Notes: generated from the sequence alone by a model not told the origin. 64,000 nt of DNA from Zerene cesonia (GCF_012273895.1 NC_052113.1:434001-498000); one strand, 5' to 3'. Counted from the first letter of the stretch, positions 21,487-37,300 are shown. Translations and numbers: made by a program.

Positions 21487-24400
21487 TATTCACTTACAAT
21501 CGGCTATGTTCTAACAATTTTATTTTGTACGTGTTTTAAGCTCCGTTTTCATCCACAAGAGTTGTGAGTTTGACATTTGACGACTAATTTCTATAAACAA
21601 TTCTTGACACTGACATAATAAAAATACGTTCTAAAATATACCAAAGAGTAAATAAGTGTACCTATTTGTATAGTACCTATTTATTAGTTATCAATGCTTA
21701 TAAAAATTATAATACTTCCATAAAAAAAACGTTTTATCCGAATGATACCATTTAAATGGGATGAAATAGCTTTCAATGATGAATAAAGTCTAAAAATAAT
21801 ACCTAGCTGAAACACTAGTATGTTACTTACTCTGTGACTAGCATATAATATTTCCTTTTCTAACGAGGTTCTCTTTTCAGATCAATGTTGATTTAACAGA
21901 TTTAAACATAAATTAAAATTACATGAATTATATTAAATACTGTGATTACCTGAAAACTGTTATGTAGGTACCTAAAATTTCTATCATTTTATTCCGTGAC
22001 AATAATTCTCTGGTATTCTGGTATTCATTCTATTTAAAGTAATTTCTAGTAATCATTCTATCTATGTAAAGAGAAAAGTTGATTGTGTGTTTCCGTTTGT
22101 TTGAACTAAATAACTCTGAAACTGCTAAATCGGCGGAGCTCAGGCGGAGCCAGGACGAGCGGCTAGTGATAAACATTTACTACTACCTAGTATAGTATAA
22201 TGTTATCTGGGCTACTACCTACTAATGCCCATTCGTATTAATTTGTTTGATTTTTATAAAAATCATAATTATTTACATGGTACAAAATCACTGATGAAAT
22301 CGCTTGAAAATGATCAAAGAGAAGTGTACGCTATAATATACATTATTTATCGCAAAATAATGGCTGACAGTATATTATACCGCCTACAAGCACGGGTTGA
22401 GGATCATTAATCAATTTCATAGCCCATAGGCCCTTTATGTATGGACGCAGCTTTTGTTTCCTTCACATTTTCTGAACAAAACACTCGAGCTTTATTAATA
22501 CTTAAAATGGAGCCTGACGCTAAAATTCATTCGTTAAATGGATTTTTAATTGAGATAATTTCCATGAACAGATGCTTCACAGTTATTAAAATAACAATGT
22601 ATTTTGCTGATACCATAAGTTTAATAACAAGCAGACATACCTAAAATCATAAATATTATGTAATACTCGTTACCGCCCCCAGAGAACAGGTTGCAAATAC
22701 ATTTTCGTTACAAATGTGAAACCGGGGTTTGTCTTCTCTGTCACACATTTTATTAACACGCACTACACATGTATGTAGTCTAGCATCATAAAATCATATG
22801 ATATAGCAGGATGGCATAGAAGGATGAGGGTTTATTAGAGATAAGTTAATATGCTATTACAGATTACTTTAGGAAGTAATTTTATATTAAGCTCTCATCC
22901 AAATAAGAAATAAATATGGTAATATATATTCGGAATGTCTTATACCATAGAACAAAACATTTTATGTGTTAGTCGTGGAATCAATGAAGCAGAATTCAGA
23001 ATTAAGCTGTGTCCATAAACTCGTAGATTAATGACATCCTTTATGATCAAAGGTACCTCCCGCCATTGTTTGAAGATAATGCAGTATGGAGGTGTACCGA
23101 GTGTTTGATGTTTCGGTTAAAGAAATGATGATGAACATTGTATAGAATGAGACAAGGTTTTCGTTTTACGGGAAAATCGAGACTCGGGCTTACGAAATGA
23201 GTAACAAATTGCAAAATCATGCAACCCAACAAAATGGGGATTAAGATATGAATCTTTTTTGGGTAGAGCGTATAAAGGATGCAATGTAAATAATGATAAA
23301 CGGATATAAAGTCGTTGGTGATTCTTCGTTATCTTGATAAAAATTTTAGAAATAACTTAATTAGTTAATATAAGGTACACTGATATTTTTTATCATACCC
23401 TTTTAACCTTCCCTGGATTATCATGAATGTATCAATACTAAAATAATTCCATTCTCCAGCCATTCCAAGTGTTAGCGAGACTACCGAACAGTAATTGATT
23501 TTCATATAATATATTTATATATTATATAGAGATGTAAAAGCGTGTTAGTGTATTTTGTTTATTTCTCTTGCAAGTCGCGGTGATGCGATTTCATAGTACG
23601 ATTTTTCTGTCTGATGATAGTTAGGAGGCTATGAAGACTCATTGTCATTTTCTCTAGAATTTTCTTTGAAGCCGCGGGTCGAAAGCTAGTGATGAATAAG
23701 GAATACTTAGATAATTTCTCGTGCATGTTTAAAGTGCGAATATATAAGCATTATAATAAAAATAGTTAAATCATTGAGGGACGAAACTCGTTTCGGGTAA
23801 AATGAAATATAGAAGATATGCAACATCAAACTTTATTTCCTTAAATTTTGTAGTTATGTACATTAATAATAATAAATAATCAGTTTAATATGTTTTAAAT
23901 ATATACAGGCGAAGCAAAAGATGGGGTGAAAATTTGGAATAATTACAATAATTTAACAATAATAATTACAAAGTAACACTACTTGAGCATATAAATTTTC
24001 ATAGTTACATTAAACAACGTTAACATCTTTTAAATAATTAAGGTTACTGTGAGATATACCATGAGTATTTATAAACACCTATTCTTCTCATACATGATGC
24101 GTGATTTTCGCTTGTATAAAATCATATTTATCATGTTTTATGGGGAATATGAATAGTTCTAAATATATATAGTACAATTATAGCATTTGAAGCGGCAGCC
24201 ATTTATCTACTGTAGAATGTAGGTGGGTATTAAGTTTTCGTTGTTGTGATGAATACGATATAAAGAATTAGAAAAGTTTTCAATAGAATTTTAGGTAATT
24301 CACTTTTAATTAAGAATACTTTATAGATAAAAATAATCCCCTCAATGTCATTTAAACGTGTTTATTTCTATTAAATCCAATCCTATATTCGAGTAAATTA

Positions 24401-25198
24401 AATTTTATTTGAAGTGCTTTTGCTATGTTTACAGAAAGGTTTTGAGATAAACAATTATTTATTTTAAACTTGTTCACCGCAGCTATTTCTTGATACGGAT
24501 AGATTCTTGTGCATATATTAAAGCGTTCTGATACTGTATATCATCTAATAGGTGAAAAATATATCTAATTAACATATATCTACTTAATAGGAATAAATAG
24601 TTGTGGAAGTTTTGTATTAAAAGAGAGAGAATTTTTCATTTGCCCTTTGGTACTTTTCGTCACTTTTGAATCTTTGTTCAGAAACTTAGATAAATGCAGT
24701 CTTTTATATAAAATTTCACTTGAATTAGATTATTATACTAACATTTTACTTACCTCTAGTCTAGTCTAATCTACACTTATCTCCACCCCATCCTGGCTCA
24801 GTGCTTCACCTGCTATACATTTCTTCAATATCTACACATTTATCAGTATTATTTACAATCACTATGTGTCTTTTCGCTTATATTTACATATTGAATATTT
24901 ACATATTTACCACCTTACATATAAACTAATTTCTCACTCCTTCGTATCATATGAGAGTGAGAGACGAAAATACAGATACGCTTAATTTACTTATCTATGC
25001 TTATATCAGTCTCTCTCTCCCTTGTCGGATGATATAAGAGAGAGAGAGAGAGAGAAACATTATCAGTAAGGCGCTTAACGTACTCGATTATACGATTATT
25101 GGTTTTCTTTCGCGTATCCTACAAGAACAACTCTTTTTTCTTAATTTAATATTATTGTTTTTATAAACATCAGTAAGAGATTTGGAAGAGGCTCGTTG
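21487..25198. other. Intergenic region and mGluR 3' flank
   Basis: Upstream of the TMCO6-like gene and downstream of the mGluR stop on the minus strand, so it should hold the mGluR 3' UTR and the TMCO6-like promoter. AT-rich. It contains an inverted repeat of AT sequence at about 23506-23529 and an (AG)n microsatellite at 25037-25055. I found no further coding signal. Confidence 0.5.
25037..25055. repeat. (AG)n microsatellite
   Basis: Short uninterrupted AG run just downstream of the mGluR stop codon (minus strand), probably in the 3' UTR. Confidence 0.9.
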
Positions 25199-25386
25199 CT
25201 ATAAAGACTCCGTCTTGTTCGTCGCGTCGCGCTCGCAGTTCGCCATCTTGGCGCTTTGCTTCTCTTTCTTCTTATCTTCTCTCTCTTTCTCTTTGTCAGC
25301 GGTTTTCAGTTGAACAGTTTGTCCGTTCGTTAGTTTGTTTATGTCGGCCGTTTCGGTTTGCGTTTCTTTGTCGGCGCATGTCGGTT
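25199..25386 (-). CDS. mGluR: mGluR exon: C-terminal tail and stop
   Basis: Begins KPTCADKETQTETADINKLT, followed by a Lys/Glu-rich block and ends TNKTESL before TAG. The joining phase (A + AA) gives Lys at the junction. The last four residues (T-E-S-L) have an acidic residue at P-2, compatible with a class III PDZ ligand; this is inference. Confidence 0.85.
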
Positions 25387-28300
25387 CTGTAAACAGTAAT
25401 TCGCAATAAAAAATCGAGTATGAAGGACAGATATCGTATACATTTTTCATAAATATGTATTATAAATGCACCAATGTAATAGCTGCAGTTAGGTCACACC
25501 TGTCTGATAGTTTACAATGAAAGACACATCTCAAGTTTAGGCGTACGCTATTTAATCGATTGAATCGATTTGAAGAAAATTTGGTTTCGAAAATATACCG
25601 TATTGTAATATGATTTAAGATAAGACTAAAAGAGAGACGAAACCAGGGCGCGAGGATGGAGTGGATGGTGTTCGCCAAAAAGGGGACGGAAATGTGTTCA
25701 GTAAAGATTAATCCATTTAACCCTCGAGGCAATCTGTGCTTTCGACGCAGGGATTTTGATTGCCTAGGATGAGGGTAAATCATTTTATCGTAATCATTTT
25801 AATTATACCCTAATCTTATGGTTTGATAAATCATATATAACACAATTCGCTATCGTCAAAGTCATAGAATACAAAGGTACGTTTGTACGCTGTACGCGAG
25901 GCTCGTCAAGCGTCAGCAGCGGGAATTCTTAAATAAAATCGTGTACGAAATACATTTCCATCTATTCTCATAATTTATACAATCTTTTTAAGGATTATTG
26001 CGATAAAATGGATGGAATGGAATGTAACATATTTTTTTTCTACGGAGGTACGTGTCTCGTCTGCACAGTAATATAAATGTTACGTGTGTAAATGTTATGT
26101 GAAATATAGGGAAAGAGCTGACTTTCGATATTAGTGTAAACTATATGGTATGTGGTGTGCGTGCCGTGTGCATGTGTGTCTTTGTGTGTGTCTGTGTGAG
26201 GAGTGTGTGTGTGTGCGGTGTGTGCGCGGGTGTGCGTGCGGCGGACTCACTGTCGGGCGCGAGCGGGGAGCGCGGCGGCGCGCGGCTGAAGCGCACCGGC
26301 ATCATGCTCTGCCGCACGTTGCGCTCCGGTCGGATCAGGATTATGTACAGCTGGAATGGGGCACGAATTTATTGTAACACTTATAGATAAGCTTAGAAAT
26401 ATTACATTTAGTATGTACTTTGAAAAATAAAGAATACTAACAATTTCATTAGCTATCAATCACACTAATTCACAAACATGTTCCATAGACTGAATAAAAC
26501 GATAAATAATTTTAATTACACAAAAAATTTACTGAGACGTCCCGATACCCAACAATCATTGTTTATTGTAGATTCGTATTGAAATAATTAATTAATAAAT
26601 TACGTTTTTTACAGAATTCAAGTTAATTTAATTTCGCTACATACACAATCAGTTAAAAGTTAAAAGTTGTCGATGAAAGTTTAAGTTTTGCAAACATTTT
26701 ATTTTCCTCTAAATTATAAAAATATTAGAAATTGAAAAAAAAAAAAACATATGTGTGATTATCTAGAAATTATAGACTAGTGCCATCTTAGATATTCTGT
26801 AAATAGACAACAAAATCATCTTAACATACGGCAAGTATAAAAGAAACAAGTATATTATATTAAAAGTATACAAGTGGCGAGAAAGCATGCATTACAAGTA
26901 TACAAGTCACTTATGTATGCACTGAGTATATATAATTGGGTCGTGTCACCTTGGGTGAGAAGAGGCAGACGAGCGTGACGCTGGCGCTGAGCGAGATGGT
27001 GACGGCCATGCTGGTGATGCGCAGCGGCACGTGGCTCGCCGTGCCGAAGTACAGCGGCACGAACGCCAACCAGATCACGCACGTCGTGTACATCGTGAAC
27101 CCTGGGAGGGGGGAAGCATGGTGTGAACGCGATATTAAGTAGGAAGCTTTAATTCACATTGCTTTTATTGTCATTCCTTCTAGAGTACTACATGAAATGA
27201 CATAATTTGTAAATTTCGATTTAGTGGTGTTAGTGAAATTGTCAATGGAAAATCTAGTGGAATACGACATGAGACGCCAGCAAGTATCGCTTATCCAATG
27301 TCCACCAATTGTCTACAAGGTCTGATCCTATCTTAGATGTACACGCGATTAACGATTTCCTAGAATAAAGAATTCTTCATAGATTTTTAGATATTTCATA
27401 AATATGAATTTTTCTTTAGTGCAGCATCAAATAACCAATATATCATAATTGATCAGCACTGCAGTTGAACGAAGTTTATAAATTATTTGATGTGCCTTTA
27501 AAAATTCGTTCATTCATTAAAGGAGCGCAGTACGATACATCATATCGGGCTAAATTAGCCCATTGAAAGTGCTAAGCTCTCGAATAAATCAATTTCTCGT
27601 CCGATTGGGGACATTTTTGACAAGATTAATGACCAAAAGTAAAATTTAATCTCTGGTACGAATGTCCCGTTAAAGGATTTATCATTTCAGCTTGTAACTT
27701 TAGATTAATGATGTTTAATGTCTTTGACACCGGCTGCGAAATCTCTATCTAATATGCAATTAATCTGTTGTAGACCTAATTTTGGCTCCGAGTTGAGAGA
27801 TTGTTACTTTTGACTAATGGTTTAATATTCATTCAAAGGTCTATTGACCTTCTGATCTGAAGGTTTTTTGAGATTGCCGTAAGCGGCAATAATCTATCTA
27901 TACACCTCATCAATGTTATTGATATTTTGTGATACATAATTTACTGAGGTCTGCATCATAACTTAATGTACCAGAATTACATAAACATTTATGCTGCCAT
28001 TAATGAATGAGTAGGATTGATACCTTATTGGAAATTTATGTGTTCGTTCTGTCTACTAACATAGACAACAATAGGTACAGAGTTCCTGACATGTACACAA
28101 ATAGCCCAGTGTGAATACGAAGCATACAATGCACTCCCAACCGCTAATCCCTTGCGTTATTTGCTTATAGCATTGTTCGATGAACACACAAGCCAGAAAT
28201 CCTAATTGAAATTCAATTATTGATTCCGCTGACGACGACGGGACAATTAGCTGACGCGTGTGTTTGAACGATTAGGATTTGTAATAGGCTTTATTTGACT

Positions 28301-31300
28301 GGAGTTAATATCAGTTTCAGTAGTGTATGATGTAGGTATATAGCTTGTTTGTTCTTTGATAAGTTTAATTACGTGAGCATTTTCTAAAAAACCCTTTGGA
28401 GATGAGAAAGGTAAATTCCAAATGCATTCATAATTCGTATTGTGAGTTTTACTGCAAACGAATACATCGATTTCAAATAAGTTTTCTCAGTCATCAAAAC
28501 CATCACTTCAAACATTATCTCTCTAAGTCTTTTTGTTGTTTTCGGTGAGTTAACAATCGCCTTATTAGCCGTTTGAAAACAGATCATCTACATTGCTATA
28601 CAGTGAGGGTAATTTTATGGTTCTCTATGGATACAATCTACATTCAAGCATTGTCTCGTGCATTCAGGCCGGTGGACAAAGCTAAATCGGACCTGAACAC
28701 ATTATGGGGTTAGTCTGTAACTTTGTTTAAAAAAAAATTACTTAGTACATATTTAGTTCTAAGCACAATATTTACAGTATATTATTTACTTTTTAATTAA
28801 TATATATTATGGTATTTGTATGTCATATTTATATGTCATCAGCCATATTTATTCCTACTGCAAGGACACGGTCCACCAAATTAGTCTAATTAAAATGTTA
28901 ATTATTTTTATTTGAACATTTTGAAATTAGAGGGCAATTAATATAAAAAAGTTTAGAAATTAAGATTTTCCACATTATGACGGTTATTAGAAATTCAGTG
29001 AAAGCAAGCATAGCCCGACTCATTACAAAATGAAATATTTGGCAATTAACAACATCTCCGAGTGCTTTATTTAAATTAAGCTGTGGCTGCTGAGTTGTGT
29101 AATATATTTTGATATATATTGCTATACGAAAAATTTAATATATTTAAGATTATTCTTTCCTTATTAACTTAAATGAATTGTTAATTATTGTGAGATTATA
29201 GAATAAAGCATGATCACAGTAAATTAATTTAATCAGTTACATTATAATAAATGAAAGTGTCCCAGTAAGTACTGAGTGATATTCACTCAATTTTGCGAAA
29301 ATTTGTTCCGATCAGTGTTATATTTTCAGTTGCCGTTTTGTTATTAATGTCATTAAATGCAATTAATATTTTCACACCGAATTTATGAGCATTTAAATCA
29401 CAAATGTATACATATTACATCTGCGTCCATGATATTACGTCCAAGCATCAAAACTTCGACATGTGACATCTGCCACTTTGCACTCGGCTAGCGCGGTGGA
29501 TTTTCGTTTGAACCTTCATAGGAAGCCCGTGTCCCTTAACGTATATGGCTAATGATTATAACGATACAAAGTTAAGAAAAGTCCGATAGAACGTGCTGGC
29601 TTTGGAAGCCTGTGTCCCTGTATGTATATGGTTATGGATAAGCTTAAGACAATGGCTAACCGATGTGCTTGCTCTCATTGAACGCCTCGGGTATCTTCCT
29701 GGTGAGCACCGCGTACACGGTGCACACGAGGATCAGCACGATGGGGTAGAAGAAGGCGATCATGTAGGACGCGTCCACGTACGAGTCGCACACCAGCATG
29801 TTGTCCTCGCGCGTCGGGTGGTGGTGCATCGCGCGCGCCGGCGCCACTATCATCCACACCACCACTATCAGCACCTGCGACCACACGACAATATTCTATG
29901 ACCCATTCTATTAATTATTTACAATTAATGCAGACATAAACTTAAAAAAATGATGCAAATTGATTTAAAAACACATTATTCAGGTCTATTTTCTGATCCC
30001 AAAGAAGTTGTATTTACTCCATAAATATACAGCAACATCGATATACTAGATACATTCCCGGTCTTACATTAACCACGTAGATAACATACCCCCAACAAGT
30101 AATGGAGCAACGTAATTATGAAACGTGATAAAACTATAGCAATAAAACGGCAACCGCCCTTAGCGACTAACTAACTTTACCACAAAACTAATTTAAAGAT
30201 GTAACATCACTCTTGACTCGTTAAAAACCGAGTTTATTGTGCCCCTCGTAAGCTCATCCTGTAATCAACTCAAATAATTTAGGGTTTCCATGGAAATTCC
30301 ACACATGAATCTCCCTTCGTTTACCATTGCGCGAAAGTTTTATGTAATTAGGACTTAATTTTAATTGATCATCGTCCCTTGATGTTATGGTTATTGCTGT
30401 GTGATAATGAAATTTAATTTCTCTTCACGAAATTAACTGGGGAATGTGAATTACAAAGGAGTGTTGTGAATATGAGAAATAATTTTATTTCCGTAATTTT
30501 GAAAGATTTTTCTTGTTTTTGGTTATGAGATAATCAATTCCAGCAACAACATCCTATACGTATCCTTATATCTTATAATGATGATCACTTCTCCTAGGCC
30601 CATTATCATCAGTAGGTTCGGCGACAACAGTAATCTCTCCTTTTAAAGGGGGTACCAGTTGACGCGGACGTATACTAAACCAGATCCCGTGGCCCATTCA
30701 GTAAAGCGTTTCGACGGAACTCAGTGGGGCTTTAGTCGGTAGGAATCCAACATAAACCACGACTCCTTTCCCGGGGCCGTGGGTATCTACGTAAGATTCT
30801 CCGCTTTAAAAAAAAAAGGTATTTCCCCAGTAAAACTGTCGAAAAGAAAACATTTATTTAATTTTTGTGTTATTCATAATGCTTAAAGCTGTTCATCTCG
30901 AATTACTAAACATAATATCATCATTGATAAAACTTCAAAAGGTACAATATAATATGTGTGTGCATTCAAATGGTCGTAAATTTAACTATTTCATAAATCT
31001 AACATACGATATTAGATTTACTGCTACATTGTGCAGTCCTAAATCATCTATATTGGCGAGCTATTCGTTTAGTAAGTAAGAAAATCTTGCAATGGGTTCA
31101 AATAATATTCCACAGCTGTCACCTTGAAAGATTTTTTTATGTTGGTTAGGCAATAATGTAGAATTATGGTTGCCAGAAAAAGCATCACATAACGTGATTA
31201 TTATATAATATATAATTGTTTGTTATAACGAAATTAAAAGTGCTAAATATAAATATTTGCGTACCTTTATTTTATAAAATTAAAACATTGTAAATAAAGC

Positions 31301-34300
31301 TTTGAAACCAAAATACCTGCACGGATCTATCTCATTATCATAATCAGAAATCTGGCTATTAAAAGGCCTCCTGTTTACATTAACTTAATACCAAAACCCT
31401 AGCCCGGAATAATTATTTAAAATTAAATACTTCCTCCATAGAGGAAATTCGTAGCCTAGTGTTGATTATAACTGCTGAGTCATTAAAAATTTATAAATTG
31501 CGGTTTTAACCTAAAGATCCACCCTTTGCGGCGGTAATTAAACAAAGCATGATTAATTATTTTAGATTCGAGATTGATGTGAAAACGATTAGTAACCACG
31601 GCGAGTACCGTAATGCTTCGCTCGAGAGGTTGTTTTGTTTCGTTTTAATCTTAATAGTCTTTATAAGATTTTAACAAAATCTTGTAACAAGGAGTTATTC
31701 TGTATAGACTGAGATCAATATTTCAGTGAATTAAGCATAAGTCTATATAATCTTGTATTTTTCTTGTCTTGTTCTATATTTAACGTAATCTTGTATTTTT
31801 CTTTGGAAATTATGTTGTATATCTTTTCTAATTTGTAATTAGCTCCAATTGATGTTTTATATACATAAAAAGAAAATGGAAAGTAGTAGGAAAAATATTT
31901 ATCTAAGTCCTATGTATATTATTTTTATCTGTATATTGTTTGTTAATAATTGGTACAAATAAATCTAATATTTGGAGAAAATGGAGAATGATATTATTGA
32001 ATTGTAATTATGATAAGTAATGGTCAATAATAATTTATTAATCACTTTATGCTAAACATATTCGAAATGTGTCATAAATAATTATTATAATCTATGAACA
32101 CGCCGCAATGTTGGAAATTGGCGCCAAACCAAAACCTGTCAGTAGAGATTTGTTAATCTGTTTACTTAGCATTTTTTAAACAATTTCATTTCCATATATA
32201 TTTCAAAATACTTTAGTCCCTTCTTAACCTCTTATTTATTAATTTACTCAAGAAAAAGTAAACCTTTTTGACGCATTTAGAACTGAAAGCTATAAACGGT
32301 TTAGTTGTCAATCGTGTGGTTTGTAAATACAATGACTGATTCATGTTATTTTATAAATACCTTACCTTAACAATTAAATATGTTTTTTTTTATTTTATAC
32401 GCGTTTTTTAGCTTCACTTGTATTGTATGTAACGGATTCCTTTACACACGATTTTGGTCCACATTAAACGGACAGATTTAATTCTAAAACTATCACGGAT
32501 CGGTGACCATTCAATAATTTTATGTGTTTGTCTTATTATAGGACCATATAGGTCCGCCAGGATTATGAGCAAGTGAAACAATTTAGTCGATTCTATCATT
32601 TAAGCGTGAATGTGACTCTTCATAAGTACACGGTAATGCCAATTAAACATAGGAAATACCTACTGTAGTTCGTTTGTAACTGTCTATAAATTATAGAAAT
32701 TTAAAAATCTTCTAACCCAGTATTATCAATAATAAATTTTACTAAATTTACTTTTGTTTCTTGATTTTATGAGTGCTAAAGTTCATGCGAAAATTTTAAG
32801 CACAAAGCATCAAAGTGAATTTTAAATATAAGGCTTGATTACAGACACGTCATTGTAGACAAGAGTTATATGAACAAAGGTGAAATTTCAGCGAAGCTCA
32901 CTAGTTAGTTATAGTATTATCACGGCGTAAATTCTGCATCTTTTTCAAGACTAGCGCGAAGTTATTTAAGCGGTGTTTAAATCATGACCTAACCGTACGC
33001 TTGCGGTCAGGGAAGGTAGTTTTATAAATTCAGGGTTTTTGATGTGTGCTTCCAAATTTTCGTATAAATTACAAAATATTATAGAGGTTGTAGTGGAAGT
33101 CGATATTAAGTAATTTTTTTGGGTAACTGATATTCATGTATACTTTGTTTGCGTCATAATCTAAACACGGGAAGTTAGTTCTGTACATTGAATTGAGACT
33201 ACAAAAATACTCCTAGTAGCCTTTCTTTAGTACATCAACAACAATTTTTAACCGACTTCAAAAGAAAGAGGAGGTTCTCAATTCGACTATATTTTTGTAT
33301 TGTTATAATTTTGTAGTGGGTGACACGTTTTTAATGATTCATCTTTTATTTGAAATCTGCAGCTCCCTATATGATCTCATTTAACATTGGTCTCTTTCCA
33401 ACAATATGAAAGCGATTTAGATTTAATAATTATTTTTAATTTCAATGTTATTTTTAGCAATAGTAGTTGAACAATTGAATCGTGAGTAGTGTTGTAATTG
33501 TATCAGTGTGTGGTGTGTGTATGTGTGTGTGTGTGTGGAGGGGGGGAGGTGTACCTGCACGGAGACGAGCGCGGCGCAGATGGCGAGCTGCGAGGAGGGC
33601 GATATGAGCAGCGGGCGCTTGGCGGAGCGGCGGCTCGCGCGGAAGATGCGCGCGATGCGGTTCGTCTTCGTCAGCAGCGCCGCGTACACCACCGTGAAGC
33701 AGAACCCCGTGCCGAACCTGCGCCGAACCACGCACCATTATTGTCTCAACTACCCTACGATATTATGAATAAAAACAGGTAGGTTTCGCATTAGCACGCA
33801 CCATTTTAACCATCTTTCAATAGGCTAGTTTTATACAGTTACGTCAATAAATAAAATGTATTTTACTATAGTAATGTTAATAAAACGAGATATATAAACA
33901 AAACACAAGCCCGTGCTGCAACTGATCACGTAAAGCAAACAAACTTGTTTTTGTAAAAATTCCCTCCAAATTGTAAAACGTACGTCACACCATTTTAGCC
34001 ATTAAAACCTAGACTATGTTCGCACGTTTTATTAGATTCCCTATACAAAATTTGCACCCTACATTTATTTAACTGCTAACCAATGGTTACACGAATGAAA
34101 CCCGTACAATATTCACGGTATCAAATACCGCCTCTTACACGCCAATAAAAGGTCTTATTATTTCTTTTCTTTCACCGAAGACGGTTTAAGTCGCCTTCAC
34201 GCAAAGTATAATGGAAACTAAAGCCTAATTAGCCCCCACTATTCAGCTCGAACCTTGTCATTAAATTGTATTATGTCAGACGTTCACTGAGGAATATAAT

Positions 34301-37300
34301 AACGATTCATTCACTCAGACTTGTATAAAGGCCGACTTGAATAAAGAGAATTGTAAAGACTATTCATGTTACAGTAAAAAATGTTCGTTATTTTTTTTTT
34401 TTTTTTGCATTGGCGTCATGCTCCAATTGGAGTTCTTGCGTTAGAGAGTTTCAGTGGAAGTTCGTTATAGAAAAGTTTTAAATGTAGAGTTGAGATTTTA
34501 AATAAAACAGGAATTGGCTGGGTCATCATCATATAAAACTGACTTGAACGTAAGTCACGAGAATTATTACTTGTTAGTTAAATGACATCGTAATTTTGAA
34601 GTCTAAAATAAGTTTTTTTTTCTGTTTTCTTTGACATGTTATATTTATATGCCAGTAAGCCTGTGACAAAGCATAAATTTTCATAGCTCGTTTCATAGCT
34701 GTAATTATTGATTTTAAATGTCTATATTCTTCGATGGTTAAATATGCCGAGAGCAGTGTATTATATGTATACATACAGTACAAGAGCCAGGTATGTAGGG
34801 GGCTAGTGCGCAGTACAGTAACAGTTGTGTGTGTGTGTGAGTGTGTTCGTGTATTCTAGGGTGTAGTGTATGCTGTACGTGTGCGTGTAGTTTAATGTTT
34901 AGTGTATGCAAAGCTTGTGTGTGTGCGTAGTACCGACCGCTGTATGGAGCAGAGCAGGTCGGTGGGGCGGAAGACGAGCGCGAAGGTGACGAGGTAGCAC
35001 ATGAGGATGCCGGCGAGCAGCACGTAGGACAGCTCGCGGCCGCTCGCGCGCACCACGGGCGTGCCGCCGTGCCGCACCCACACGCCGCACACGAACCTGC
35101 GCCAAGGGAACCGCTTATATGTTACTAGCTGTGAGCCGCGGCGTCACTCGCGTGGTATTCGAATAAAAAATTCATACACATACGATAGTCTTTTTTTGCG
35201 TGAAAGAGTAACAAACATCCATACTTACAAACTTTCGCCTGGATTTGCACGCATATTACCGGGAAATTAACGTCATACATCCCGTTCCCATGGTTTCCGA
35301 AATAAAGCGCACATTTCTTCAGTTCATAACAGGCGTCCAAAATTTTACAAGTCCGATATTTTAATAAGTTGTATATTGTTTACACATAAAATCTACTGGA
35401 CCGATTTCAATAATTCTATGATTAGAATTATTGAAATATAGAATAATTTATATGATTAGAAAGCTGCATCTTCACAGAGTGACATAGGCTATATATGTAC
35501 CACGGGTGAAGTCGGGGCAAACAGGCAGTATGCTATTAAATTGTCCATTAACTTTCAAACTATAACAAAATAACACAAACAATTACATTTAAATATGAGA
35601 CGTGTCTAAAACAGTGTGCACGGTTATGACTGGAAAGTTATTAAACGTCTGTTTAAACAAAACACAATCTGCAATCTAAATCAAATAAACTTTAAACTTT
35701 GTAAGTAATAAAATTAACATTTTAAAATACTTTTTCATACTCGTGAAATTATTATTGTTATTAAAGTGGCATTTTTAAATTGAGGTTTTAGATGATAATC
35801 TTATATCTATACTATACAGTAAAACAGTAAAAAAGCTGTTTGTACATTGAATATACTTAAAAAAAATAACAGTTCAAGGGGGTCTAAAAAGAGTAATAGA
35901 ACGCGAGTCGAAAAAAAAATCTGTTTGTCAGTACACGCTAATCTCCAAAACAACTGGACGGATTGGAGTAGGTACAATACACAATAGACAGTTCATACTA
36001 GTCAGGTACTGTAATAGTAGTGTATTATGTTATCTGTAGTATATGAATAGTTTAAATAAAAACTCAAAAAGATTATACGAATATCCTATATATGTATACC
36101 CGTTTGGATGTATGAAACCACAGTTCAAACTATGAATTCTATTCCGGGTGAAAAGTGACGACTGACGGTCGATAATTGACCTCTTTCGTTGATGTATCTC
36201 AACATCCGTTTTATCGGTTAGTCTGTCGCTTGGCTGCTTTGATCAGAATTGTTGATATTATGTGTATTTATTTAAAGTTTATTTCCACATATAGCCGATA
36301 TATCTTGTTTAAAATTCTGATTATATTTTCAATTATATTTAGCAGTTGAGCAAATATTATAGACGCTGTTAGTTAGCCTGCAAATCCTGAGAAACAAGAA
36401 ATTTGAACTAATTAATTAGGTTTTCTGTAGGGAGCCTCATTAATTTATTTTTATTGTAAAGATTTTGAAATGTTTCGGTTTGGTAAGAAAATTATCTCTA
36501 GTTTTATAATTTTTTCTTCATAGCTTTCGGCTTATTCTATTATTATACTATATAAAGCTACACACCCACTGACTGACTGACATCGCTTTTCTCGGAAACC
36601 GGGCGAAAAGTGGANNNNNNNNNNNNNNNNNNNNNNNNNNNNNNNNNNNNNNNNNNNNNNNNNNNNNNNNNNNNNNNNNNNNNNNNNNNNNNNNNNNNNN
36701 NNNNNNNNNNNNNNNNNNNNNNNNNNNNNNNNNNNNNNNNNNNNNNNNNNNNNNNNNNNNNNNNNNNNNNNNNNNNNNNNNNNNNNNNNNNNNNNNNNNN
36801 NNNNNNNNNNNNNNNNNNNNNNNNNNNNNNNNNNNNNNNNNNNNNNNNNNNNNNNNNNNNNNNNNNNNNNNNNNNNNNNNNNNNNNNNNNNNNNNNNNNN
36901 NNNNNNNNNNNNNNNNNNNNNNNNNNNNNNNNNNNNNNNNNNNNNNNNNNNNNNNNNNNNNNNNNNNNNNNNNNNNNNNNNNNNNNNNNNNNNNNNNNNN
37001 NNNNNNNNNNNNNNNNNNNNNNNNNNNNNNNNNNNNNNNNNNNNNNNNNNNNNNNNNNNNNNNNNNNNNNNNNNNNNNNNNNNNNNNNNNNNNNNNNNNN
37101 NNNNNNNNNNNNNNNNNNNNNNNNNNNNNNNNNNNNNNNNNNNNNNNNNNNNNNNNNNNNNNNNNNNNNNNNNNNNNNNNNNNNNNNNNNNNNNNNNNNN
37201 NNNNNNNNNNNNNNNNNNNNNNNNNNNNNNNNNNNNNNNNNNNNNNNNNNNNNNNNNNNNNNNNNNNNNNNNNNNNNNNNNNNNNNNNNNNNNNNNNNNN

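Larger units (their letters stand above)
29875..33554. other. mGluR intron with retroposon fragments
   Basis: Holds a polyA-tailed element at about 30541-30822 and an 'aaccgacttcaaaa' fragment at 33249-33330. No exon or nested gene recognised. Confidence 0.6.

Noticed and set aside
22225..22644. Short plus-strand ORFs between the TMCO6-like and mGluR genes
   Set aside because: AT-rich, with no splice signals, no family features and no codon bias.
29593..29901. Plus-strand ORFs opposite mGluR exons (also 33498-33782 and 38417-38638)
   Set aside because: Antisense shadows of GC-rich mGluR exons, which suppress stop codons in several frames.
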